Shown: positions 48,932 to 56,477 of the stretch, piece after piece
Numbering within the stretch: the stretch's first letter is position 1
How the letters are laid out: each line of letters starts with the position of its first letter
From: CAYQXJ01 sp964421565
Lineage (GTDB): Bacteria; Planctomycetota; Brocadiia; SM23-32
Length of the DNA: 64,000 nt
Assembly: GCA_964421565.1 (NCBI GenBank)
Contig: CAYQXJ010000002.1
Location: forward strand, 186,001-250,000
Reading direction: 5' to 3'
The notes under the pieces: model-generated
What the model was told of the DNA's origin: nothing
The model's database searches: none
Seen by the model: only the letters and a program-made list of their open reading frames with translations
Program-made: the position numbers and the translations under genes

Positions 48932-49080
48932 GCCGGGCGTACGCGAGCATGAAGACCGTAGTCATACGCATACGAGCTGAGGGCGAAAGGAGGTGGTGAG
49001 GGACAGCGGGCGAATAGACACGATGCATGCGCTGTGAAGCGTCAGAATGAAGGCGTTCATACTTGTGGGAGGATGTGGAG
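48932..49080 (+). promoter_or_regulatory. Diverged leader of prepilin gene 3
   Basis: The same length as leaders 1 and 2, but sequence is conserved only in islands: AAAGGAGGTG (48976-48985) at the place of AGGAGGTGA, and the last 20 bases up to the start codon including TTGTGGGAGGATGTG. The upstream ORF of copies 1 and 2 is not preserved. A GTG follows the AAAGGAGGTG directly and opens a frame of 13-14 codons. Confidence 0.5.
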
Positions 49081-50232
49081 ATGAAGAAGGCGTTTACGCT
49101 GATTGAACTACTGGTCGTAATAGCGATCATAGCTATTCTGGCCGCCATGCTGATGCCCGCGCTCGAGAAGGCGCGAACACGGGCTCGACAGGCTACCTGT
49201 CGCAGCAACGTGCACGAGCTTGGCCTTTCGCTGGCCATGTTCCGAAATGACTTCAACCAGCAGTACCGTTTGGGTTCCTGCACGTTCGTGGACGGTAGCT
49301 GTCAGGTCGTCGCGTTCCTGATGGCCGATGGCTATGTCGGCGACCGCGAACTGCTGGTCTGCCCGAACCTGGACACCCCGTACAGCCGCGAGCCGGACCT
49401 GAACTGGCATAGCGGGTACATGATATGTGGCTATCCCTACGGTAGTTGGGCCTCGCAGAAGTGGGTGGGCCCGCGGGAGTTCGCCTACTTTTACGACGAG
49501 GATCGCATCGCGGCCACGGCACCGCCCACGCGCGTGATCATGGCCGACGGGATCGAGATGGCCACCAGCTTCGGCGTTGAGCCGCCGAACCACTTCGATG
49601 GCGCCAACCTGCTGTTCGTGGACGGCGCCGTGCAGTGGCAGAACAAAGAGTACGCCGACGAGCGCTGGGAGAAGACGGAGGCCGGTGGCGGCTGGGGCCA
49701 GCCATCGCTGGACATGGACCATAAAATCAGTGTTGACTTTATGGTATGGATGGGCGACCAGACCCCTTGGGTCCGTTACGGCGTGATCCCGAACCCGCGC
49801 CTGAACGAGGACCCGCGCGACGGCGACCTGGACGATATCTACGAGGTGGAAGGGCGTCACGGGCCCGACGGCTACGACCCCGAGTACGACCAGGGCCCGA
49901 CCATCGCCGCCGGGCAGAAGGACGTCACCTTTACCTCCTATAACCCGCCCGGACGCTGCGGCGCCGAGGATTTCAGCGGCAAGGTCTCGGAGATCGACGC
50001 TTCCCTCGGCGGCGGCAGCTACGTTGCCGCATGGGCCAACTGGGGCTTCGATGCCGCCTGGCGCGGCTCCAACGCGGGCAACGACTGGAACACGGCGAAC
50101 GACCACGCTCCGAACAATCCGTCCATCGGCCCCCCGAGCTTCCTGGCGGGATGGGGAGCCGGCGAAGGCGACGGTTGGCAGGGCTGGACGTGGGGTGTTC
50201 CCGAGCCGTGGGAAGACCGCATCTATCCGTGA
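49081..50232 (+). CDS. Type IV prepilin-like / H-X9-DG protein, paralogue 3
   Basis: A 383-residue paralogue. The signal MKKA|FTLIELLVV and stalk helix are the same as in paralogues 1 and 2 in protein, with scattered silent changes in DNA. Shared blocks are DGYVGDRELLVCPN, YDEDRIAAT, HFDGANLLFVDGAV (H-X9-DG) and IPNPRLNEDPRDGDLDDIYEVE. The C-terminal part is rich in Gly, Trp and Asp. The ribosome site is GGGAGG. It ends the three-gene array and has its own strong terminator. Confidence 0.92.
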   Translation: MKKAFTLIELLVVIAIIAILAAMLMPALEKARTRARQATCRSNVHELGLSLAMFRNDFNQQYRLGSCTFVDGSCQVVAFLMADGYVGDRELLVCPNLDTPYSREPDLNWHSGYMICGYPYGSWASQKWVGPREFAYFYDEDRIAATAPPTRVIMADGIEMATSFGVEPPNHFDGANLLFVDGAVQWQNKEYADERWEKTEAGGGWGQPSLDMDHKISVDFMVWMGDQTPWVRYGVIPNPRLNEDPRDGDLDDIYEVEGRHGPDGYDPEYDQGPTIAAGQKDVTFTSYNPPGRCGAEDFSGKVSEIDASLGGGSYVAAWANWGFDAAWRGSNAGNDWNTANDHAPNNPSIGPPSFLAGWGAGEGDGWQGWTWGVPEPWEDRIYP

Positions 50233-50288
50233 CCCTGAGGCGAGGGACTGGCGCTTCGGCGTGAGTTCACTCGTGTAAGACGAACAGA

Positions 50289-50324
50289 GCGGGGCAGGGC
50301 TTTCGGCCCTGCCCCGCTTCTTTT
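50289..50324 (+). terminator. Rho-independent terminator after prepilin gene 3
   Basis: A perfect 12-bp stem, GCGGGGCAGGGC and GCCCTGCCCCGC, with a TTTCG loop (50289-50317) followed by TTCTTTT. It closes the prepilin array. Confidence 0.9.
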
Positions 50325-50398
50325 CCGCAGTGCTTCGCCCCTCCCCGCTGTGCGGGCAGCCACCAGCGCGCCGCTGAGCGGCGGCGCCGGAGGGCTGC

Positions 50399-53395
50399 AT
50401 GGCCAGGCACCCCAGGCGGGAGTTTGCAATGACCTCATCGGAACCGTTGCAGGGCCGGGCGACGGCAGACGGGCCGACGCTGCGCGGCGGCAGGTGGGGC
50501 GTGTTGGTGCTGTTCGGCCTGTCGGGGGCGGCGGCGCTCACCTATCAGGTGGTGTGGGTGCGCATGCTGGGGCTGGTGTTCGGGGTTACTACCCTCGCCG
50601 TCAGCACGGTGCTGACGGCGTTCATGGCCGGGCTGGCGCTGGGCAGCCTGCTGGGGGGCAGGTTCGTCGACCGTCGCTCTGATCCGCTGCGGGTCTTCGG
50701 CGTCCTGCAGTTGGGGATCGCCGTATTTGCACTCTGTTTTCCGTTCATCCTGGATGTGTTGACCGCCGTTTACGTGCAGGTCTACCGTGATTGGGCGCCG
50801 GACCCTTACGTGTTCAGCCTGTTCCGGTTTGGGCTTGCTTTCGCCGTGCTGCTGGTGCCGACCAGCCTGATGGGGGCGACTCTGCCCGCGGTGAGCCGTT
50901 ACTTCGTGCGCCGTGCCCGCGACGTCGGTGCCGACATGGGCGCCCTGTACGGAGCGAACAACCTGGGTGCTGTAGTGGGGGCGTTGGCGACGGGCTTCGT
51001 GCTGGTGGAATTCCTGGGGGTGCATGAGTCCGCCTGGCTGGCGGCGGCTGTCAGTGCGGGCGTGGGGCTGGCGGCGTTCGCATTGCACGGCCGCGGCTCT
51101 GCGCGGACTGCCGGGGCTATGCGGCCGGCGGTGGTGCTCGGCCGGCGGGGTGACGTTGCCGACGACGTCGACCCCTTGCCGCGCCACGTTGTGTGGGTCT
51201 GCCTGGTTGTTTTCGGCCTGGAAGGGTTCACATCGCTGGCGTACGAGGTGGTGTGGGTGCGCATCCTCAGCGCGATGGGGTTGGTGAGCACGCTCTACAC
51301 TTACAGCCTTGTCGTGGCGACCTTTATCGCGGGTTTGAGTGTTGGCAGCTTCGTAGCGGCGCGACTGCTCAGGCGCAGGCGCGACCTGCTGCTGTTGCTG
51401 GCGGCGCTGGAGGTGGCGATCGGGCTCTCGGTGCTGGCCCTGCTGCCGCTGTTCCGGGAGTTCGGGGACATGGCGTTCTCCGTTAAGGTCGGCGGGTGGC
51501 CGGCGCTTGTGGTTCTGAGCGCTCTGTGGATCGGGGGATTGCTGCTGGTGCCGACCACTCTGATGGGGGCCACCTTCCCGGTGGTCAGCCGCATCTATGC
51601 CGTGCGCCTTTCCGACTTGGGCACGCGCGTGGGGCGGGTGGGTTTCCTGGACACGGTGGGCTCCATCTTCGGCGCCTTCGCGGGCGGCTTCGTGCTTATA
51701 CCGCTGTTGGGCATGCAGGCCAGCGTCATCGCGCTGGCCCTGGTGAACCTGGGGCTCGGGGCGCTGGTGGTGCTGGTGCACCCGGCATGGGGCAGGGGGC
51801 GCAAGGCGGCTGTCGTGGCGCTGACTGTGGCGCTCGGGGCCGGCGCCTGGCTGGCGTTGCCGCATCGGGTTTTCTACTCCCCGCGAGAGGAGATCGGCTC
51901 GTACCTGCTCTACTACGAGGAAGACGTGGACGCGACGATCACCGTGCGGCGTATCTTCAACGGCGAGAAGGTGCTCGAGGTCAACCGTGTGAACGTTGCG
52001 GGCACGGGCCCTTCGCTGCTGCCCAGCCAGGTGCTGCAGGGGCACGTGCCGGTGATGATCTACGAGTCCGTCAACGGCAGCTTGCCCGAACGCGTGCTCC
52101 AGGTCGGGCTGGGCAGCGGGCATACCTTTTGGTGTTTGAGCCAGCACGCGTTGCAGGAGATTCACTGCGTGGAGTTGGTGCCCGGCGTGCTGCGGGCTGC
52201 GCGAAAGCACTTCGGCGATCTGAACCACGACGTGTTCGAGGACCTGCGCACGAGGGTGTTCTTCCAGGACGCTCGCACGCACATACTGGCTACGGAACGG
52301 AAGTACGACCTGATCATGGACGACTCCATCCACCCCTCGCACACGGGCAGCGCGAGCCTGTACAGCCGGGACTTCTTCGCGCACTGCCGCGATCGGCTGC
52401 GCGACGGGGGCGTGATGTCCGTCTGGCTTCCGCTGTATAAGATGACGGGGCGCGACCTGGCCATGGTCTGCAAGGCATTTCAGGCGGTGTATCCGCACGC
52501 CAGCCTCTGGTTCTCTGCGCAGCCGTTCAACATGCAAGCGCTCCTGGTCGGGTCCACTCGCCCGATGCGGATGGACTTCGGGCTGTTGCGGTCGCGGTTT
52601 GCGCAGCCCGCCGTCCAGCGCGAACTGGCATCCGTCGGCATCGGCAACGTGTGGGAGTTGCTGGCGTGTATGATGCTGGATGAAGAGGCGATGCGCGCCT
52701 ATACGCTGGGCGCGCCGTGGCATACGGACGCGCACCCGCGGCTGGCGTTCTCCGCCCCGCGGGCGCGGGTGCTGGGCTATGCGACCTTCGCGCGCAACCT
52801 TGGGGGCCTGCTGGCGGAGCGGGGCGACGTGCTGCCCTACGTGAGCGGGCTGGAGTCCGGGCAAGATGGTGACGCGCCAGCAGGAGCGGACTTGCTGACG
52901 CGTTACCGCCGGGTGAACGATATGCTGGTGCGGGCGATGATGGCGCACCGGGTGATGGAGTTTCGCGAGGCGATACGGCTGGCGGAGGAGGCATTGTCGC
53001 TCGCCCCCCGCAGTGATGCCGCGCGCAGCATGCTGAGCACGGCGCATCTGGACGAGGCGCGCCGGCTGTACTACGAGACTGGGGCGATCGGGCCCGCCAT
53101 GCGAGAATGCCTGGCCAGCCTGCGCTACGACGCGCAGAACGTGCAGGCCCTGACCCTGAAGGGGCGGATCCACGCCGCGAACGGTGAGCTGAGCGAAGCG
53201 GTGGAAGCGCTGAAGGCGGCAGTGGCGGCCAAGCCCACCTACGTGGACGGGCGGATGATGCTGGCTGGGTGGCTGGGCCGGATGGGTCGAGGCGGCGAGG
53301 CCCGTGCGCAGGTCGAGGCCGTGTTGCGGGAACTGCCCGAGAACTCACCGGACAGGGGGCCTTTGGAGCGGCTTGCGGGCCAGCTCGGGCGCTGA
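50399..53395 (+). CDS. Membrane-fused spermidine-synthase-like protein with TPR tail
   Basis: A 998-residue protein. Two repeated transporter-like halves (about 30-230 and 255-490) begin with matching motifs, GAAALTYQVVWVRMLGLVFG and GFTSLAYEVVWVRILSAMGL, and both contain LVPT-SLMGAT-P-VSR, so the membrane part is an internal duplication. A spermidine-synthase-type Rossmann domain follows (about 500-780) with VGLGSGHTF, HCVELVPGV and DLIMDDSIHPSHTGSASLYS. TPR-like helices end it (about 850-998). This fused MFS/spermidine synthase form is known in PVC-type and delta-type genomes, but its product is not. A second ATG at 50429 with GGGAG is an alternative start. Confidence 0.85.
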   Translation: MARHPRREFAMTSSEPLQGRATADGPTLRGGRWGVLVLFGLSGAAALTYQVVWVRMLGLVFGVTTLAVSTVLTAFMAGLALGSLLGGRFVDRRSDPLRVFGVLQLGIAVFALCFPFILDVLTAVYVQVYRDWAPDPYVFSLFRFGLAFAVLLVPTSLMGATLPAVSRYFVRRARDVGADMGALYGANNLGAVVGALATGFVLVEFLGVHESAWLAAAVSAGVGLAAFALHGRGSARTAGAMRPAVVLGRRGDVADDVDPLPRHVVWVCLVVFGLEGFTSLAYEVVWVRILSAMGLVSTLYTYSLVVATFIAGLSVGSFVAARLLRRRRDLLLLLAALEVAIGLSVLALLPLFREFGDMAFSVKVGGWPALVVLSALWIGGLLLVPTTLMGATFPVVSRIYAVRLSDLGTRVGRVGFLDTVGSIFGAFAGGFVLIPLLGMQASVIALALVNLGLGALVVLVHPAWGRGRKAAVVALTVALGAGAWLALPHRVFYSPREEIGSYLLYYEEDVDATITVRRIFNGEKVLEVNRVNVAGTGPSLLPSQVLQGHVPVMIYESVNGSLPERVLQVGLGSGHTFWCLSQHALQEIHCVELVPGVLRAARKHFGDLNHDVFEDLRTRVFFQDARTHILATERKYDLIMDDSIHPSHTGSASLYSRDFFAHCRDRLRDGGVMSVWLPLYKMTGRDLAMVCKAFQAVYPHASLWFSAQPFNMQALLVGSTRPMRMDFGLLRSRFAQPAVQRELASVGIGNVWELLACMMLDEEAMRAYTLGAPWHTDAHPRLAFSAPRARVLGYATFARNLGGLLAERGDVLPYVSGLESGQDGDAPAGADLLTRYRRVNDMLVRAMMAHRVMEFREAIRLAEEALSLAPRSDAARSMLSTAHLDEARRLYYETGAIGPAMRECLASLRYDAQNVQALTLKGRIHAANGELSEAVEALKAAVAAKPTYVDGRMMLAGWLGRMGRGGEARAQVEAVLRELPENSPDRGPLERLAGQLGR

Positions 53396-53422
53396 AGGTG
53401 GCTCGTAGCGACCAGGCCGTGC

Positions 53423-53451
53423 TTGACGCAGCCGGTTGGCGAGCATAGAAT
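53423..53451 (+). promoter_or_regulatory. Promoter of the 167-residue secreted-protein gene
   Basis: TTGACG (53423-53428), exactly 17 bases, TAGAAT (53446-53451). It lies just after the stop codon of the spermidine-synthase-like gene, with a leader of about 70 bases. Confidence 0.65.
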
Positions 53452-53529
53452 ACGGTTTGGAAAGCTCTGGCACCGAGTAAAGACTCGTTGCGTGAGTACG
53501 GTACTTATCCTGTCAGGAGGGTTGAGGGC

Positions 53530-54033
53530 ATGAACACGAAGGCTGTTGTGCTGTTGGTTGTCTTCGTCGTGATAGTGGTGGTGGTGGCGGTGCTCGCCAT
53601 GGGGGGCAAGGAGGCGGAGAAGGGGGCGCAACAGGCCGCGGGACCCGCTACGCAGGTGGCGCGCTTCGGCGTGGCGTACGAGGATATCGAGAAGCCCCCC
53701 ATCCCCGAGGAGGCCAAGGCTTTTATGGGTGAGGACTTCGACCCGGTCAAGGGGCGCGCGTCCGGCGGCGAAGGCTGGGTGACGCAGGTGAGCCAGACGG
53801 CTACGGGTTACGAGTTCGCCATTGATGTGGACGAGCCCGGCAGCGTGGACGACGGCCCGGAGATCGTGAGCCTGCAGGTGCGCCGAGCGGACATGTTGGC
53901 GCCGGAGCTGCCCAAAGAGGGCGAGAAAGTGTATTACATGGGCCGGATTGCCGACTACACGGATGAAGAGAAGCCCGATGTGTGGTTGACCGACGGCAAG
54001 ATCGATACCGAGCGTCCGCCGTGGGCGCGATAG
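53530..54033 (+). CDS. Membrane-anchored small extracytoplasmic protein
   Basis: A 167-residue protein with one strongly hydrophobic N-terminal segment (AVVLLVVFVVIVVVVAVLA, about 5-23) and a soluble acidic domain outside the cytosol. The region VARFGVAYEDIEKPPIPEEAKAF and VYYMGRIADYTDEEKPDVWLTDGKID suggests a small beta-barrel (OB-like), but I recognise no family. AGGAGG precedes ATG 53530 by nine bases; the reading from 53488 is discarded. It has its own promoter and a strong terminator, so it is a single-gene unit. Confidence 0.7.
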   Translation: MNTKAVVLLVVFVVIVVVVAVLAMGGKEAEKGAQQAAGPATQVARFGVAYEDIEKPPIPEEAKAFMGEDFDPVKGRASGGEGWVTQVSQTATGYEFAIDVDEPGSVDDGPEIVSLQVRRADMLAPELPKEGEKVYYMGRIADYTDEEKPDVWLTDGKIDTERPPWAR

Positions 54034-54061
54034 GGCTGTAGTTGCGAGTTTCGCACGCATG

Positions 54062-54100
54062 GGGCCGCGTCGCTGAGCGATGCGGCCCTTTCTGTCTCTT
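54062..54100 (+). terminator. Rho-independent terminator
   Basis: A 12-bp stem GGGCCGCGTCGC / GCGATGCGGCCC with one G-T pair and a TGA loop (54062-54088), followed by TTTCTGTCTCTT. It lies between the convergent 53530 and 54110 genes. Confidence 0.8.
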
Positions 54101-54109
54101 GCCCGCCGT

Positions 54110-55216
54110 CTACAGTTCCAGCGCAGTTGACTGTGAGCGCTCGGCCACTTGCCGTGCCGTCACTTCACACCCTTGCTGGTGGGAGAGGTAGACGCCCTCG
54201 CTGATGAGCATAGTGTTCAGCCCGATCTCGGCCGTCGGCAGCAGTGGCGTGCGCCCCAGCAAGGCGGCGACCCAGTGGTGCTGGGGGCTGCGCAGCGCGT
54301 CGGTGCGCTGTGGGAAGACGCGCGACCAGCGAGTCTGCGCGCCGCCGACGTCGAACGAAGCGTCCATCTCCATGTCGCTGAGCGTCGTGTGGAACTGGAA
54401 GGGGTTCAGCGAGAGGCCGCCCTTGTCGCCGACGATCTTGCTGCCATCGGTGCCGGCCAGGTGGATGGCCCATGCTTCCTCGATGAAGAAGGTAACGTCG
54501 CCGGCGAGCCGCACCAGGGCGATGCCAAGCTCTTCCACGTCGTAGCGGCTTTCCTGGCGGCGCTGTTCGTACATGGGGACCTCCTGGTGGGTGGCGCCGC
54601 TGACGGTGAGCACCTCGGGATTGTCGAGCAGGTAGAGTATTTGGGAGATGTGGTAGACGCCCATGTCGAACAGCGCGCCGCCGGCGGCGGTCTGCTTGCG
54701 CACGAAGGAGCTGGTGCCGTAGCCGTCCACGAAGGGGCGGCCCCGGCGGCGGTAGTAGCTGCTTTTGGCGTAGTAAGGCGTGCCCAGGTGGCCATCGTCG
54801 ATCAGGCGGCGGGCTGCGGCAGTGCTCTGGCCGAACAGGCTGCCGAGCTGCATGGAGAGCATACGGCCAAGCTCCTTCGACTTCTCCACCATGCTGTGGG
54901 CGTCGGCATAGGAGCCGGCCAGCGGCTTCTCGCAGTAGACGTGTTTGCCGGCCTCCATGGCGGCGATGCTGACCGGGGCGTGCAGGTTGTTGTGCAGGCA
55001 GACGTCCACGGCGGCTATCTCGCCCATGGCGAGCAGCTCACGGAAGTCGGTGAACGTGTGGGGTATGTCGTATTGCTTCGCGACGCGCTGCAGCTCCTGT
55101 TCGTCGAGGTCGCAGGCGGCGATCATCTGCGCGCCGGGTATCTCCTGGTAGCGCTGCAGGTGCCGTTTGCCGATCTGGCCTGTGCCAATGATGCCCAGCT
55201 TCACTGTGTCCGACAT
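54110..55216 (-). CDS. Gfo/Idh/MocA-family oxidoreductase
   Basis: A 368-residue NAD(P)-dependent sugar dehydrogenase-like protein. LGIIGTGQIGKRHLQRY binds the cofactor, VDVCLHNNLHAPVSIAAMEAGKHVYCEKPLAG holds the EKP motif, and GGALFDMGVYHISQILYLLDN carries the active-site His of the family. GGAG seven bases before ATG 55216 decides the start over an ATG 12 bases upstream. It is divergent from the GH130-GH78 operon, 200 bp away, and probably acts on a related sugar. Confidence 0.92.
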   Translation of the reverse strand: MSDTVKLGIIGTGQIGKRHLQRYQEIPGAQMIAACDLDEQELQRVAKQYDIPHTFTDFRELLAMGEIAAVDVCLHNNLHAPVSIAAMEAGKHVYCEKPLAGSYADAHSMVEKSKELGRMLSMQLGSLFGQSTAAARRLIDDGHLGTPYYAKSSYYRRRGRPFVDGYGTSSFVRKQTAAGGALFDMGVYHISQILYLLDNPEVLTVSGATHQEVPMYEQRRQESRYDVEELGIALVRLAGDVTFFIEEAWAIHLAGTDGSKIVGDKGGLSLNPFQFHTTLSDMEMDASFDVGGAQTRWSRVFPQRTDALRSPQHHWVAALLGRTPLLPTAEIGLNTMLISEGVYLSHQQGCEVTARQVAERSQSTALEL

Positions 55217-55293
55217 GTGAGTCTCCATTGCTGCGGGTGTCTGAGTGCGCGGCCCGACGGGTGGCCGACCGCGCCCCGTTGGATTGGGCGGCC

Positions 55294-55321
55294 ATTGTAG
55301 TGCAGGCGTGGCCCGGTGCAA
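55294..55321 (-). promoter_or_regulatory. Promoter of the 54110-55216 oxidoreductase
   Basis: On the minus strand TTGCAC (55316-55321), a 16-base spacer and TACAAT (55294-55299). Predicted start near 55287. Confidence 0.5.
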
Positions 55322-55349
55322 GAGCGGCCCGGGCAAGTCTGGCGCGCTC

Positions 55350-55378
55350 TTGTCTTGCGCGTGGCGCGCCGGTAACAT
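55350..55378 (+). promoter_or_regulatory. Promoter of the GH130-GH78 operon
   Basis: TTGTCT (55350-55355), a 17-base spacer and TAACAT (55373-55378). It puts the start near 55385, downstream of the alternative ATG at 55377, and so favours ATG 55419 for the GH130 gene. Confidence 0.5.
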
Positions 55379-55418
55379 GGCGCTTCTCGAACCCCTGCGC
55401 GTCGATTGGAGGCGGGGC

Positions 55419-56435
55419 ATGATGCCGGTGCTGAAGCGCTATGAAGACAATCCCGTGCTGGAGCCGCGGCCGGATGAGTGGGACGCCGTGAGCACCTTCA
55501 ATCCCGGGGCCATCCTGGTGGACGGACGGGTGCACATGCTCTACCGCGCGGTGAGCGACATACGCCACTACATCTCCCGGTTCGGCCTGGCGGTAAGCGA
55601 CGACGGGCGCGAGTTTGAGCGCCTGGAGGGTCCCGTGCACGGCCCCCGTGGCGAATGGGAGGTCGGCGGGGTGGAAGACGCTCGGATCACGCCCGACGGC
55701 GACGACTACCTGGTCACCTATGCGGCGGTCTCAAAGGTGCCCGGACCCATCTACGAGGAGATGGCCTTCTTCGAGCGCGCGCGCGAAGACCCCTTCATCG
55801 ATCGGCCGGGTATGCCGCCCATGGGCGAGAGCTACACCGGCCTGCTGCGCTCCCGCGACCTGTGCAGGTTCTCGTTCGAAGGTCTGCTGACACCGTCCGA
55901 CACCGATGATCGCGATGGAGTGCTGTTTCCCGAGAAGATCGGCGGGCGCTACGCAATGCTGCACCGCCCGTCGAGCTGGGTCGGGCCGGGCTGGGGAACG
56001 GAGCAGCCGTCCATCTGGCTGGCGTTCTCCGACGACTTGGTCGCGTGGGACTACGGCGAGGGGGCCGGCTACATGCTGATCTCGCCGCAGACCGAGTGGG
56101 AGGGCGCCAAGATCGGCGCCGGGCCGCCCCCGGTGCGCACCCAGGCCGGCTGGCTGGTGATCTACCACGGCGTGGACACGCGCCACGTCTACCGGGTCGG
56201 GGCGGCCCTGCTCGACCTGCACGACCCCCTGAGGGTGCTGGCGCGGACCGAAGACTTCCTGATGGAGCCGGTGGAAGAGTGGGAGCGCGTCGGCGTCATC
56301 CCCAACGTGGTCTTTCCAACCGCCGCCGTGCCGACTGCCGAGGGTGAACTGCTGATTTACTACGGCGCCGCCGATCGAGTCGTCGGGCTTGCAGTTGCCC
56401 GACTTGACGAACTGCTGAACTACCTGTCTGACTGA
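55419..56435 (+). CDS. GH130-family glycoside phosphorylase/hydrolase
   Basis: A 338-residue five-bladed beta-propeller. GH130 enzymes split beta-mannosides, usually by phosphorolysis to mannose-1-phosphate. Visible family features are NPVLEPR near the start, FNPGAILVDGRVHMLYRAV, the catalytic-region GGVEDARITP (Glu86, Asp87; EDPR in many members), GRYAMLHRP, and GAGPPPVRTQAGWLVIYHGV. The ATG has GGAGG six bases upstream. No signal peptide, so it is cytosolic. It heads an operon with a GH78-like enzyme, an oxidoreductase and PdxB. Confidence 0.9.
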   Translation: MMPVLKRYEDNPVLEPRPDEWDAVSTFNPGAILVDGRVHMLYRAVSDIRHYISRFGLAVSDDGREFERLEGPVHGPRGEWEVGGVEDARITPDGDDYLVTYAAVSKVPGPIYEEMAFFERAREDPFIDRPGMPPMGESYTGLLRSRDLCRFSFEGLLTPSDTDDRDGVLFPEKIGGRYAMLHRPSSWVGPGWGTEQPSIWLAFSDDLVAWDYGEGAGYMLISPQTEWEGAKIGAGPPPVRTQAGWLVIYHGVDTRHVYRVGAALLDLHDPLRVLARTEDFLMEPVEEWERVGVIPNVVFPTAAVPTAEGELLIYYGAADRVVGLAVARLDELLNYLSD

Positions 56436-56477
56436 GGTAACACTGCGAAGATCGCTCCCTGCCGACCCCCAACCAGG

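Noticed and set aside
50435..53173. 912-residue minus-strand ORF opposite the spermidine-synthase-like gene
   Set aside because: It is rich in His, Gln and Arg with no domains, typical of the antisense of a GC-rich gene whose sense product has clear domains.
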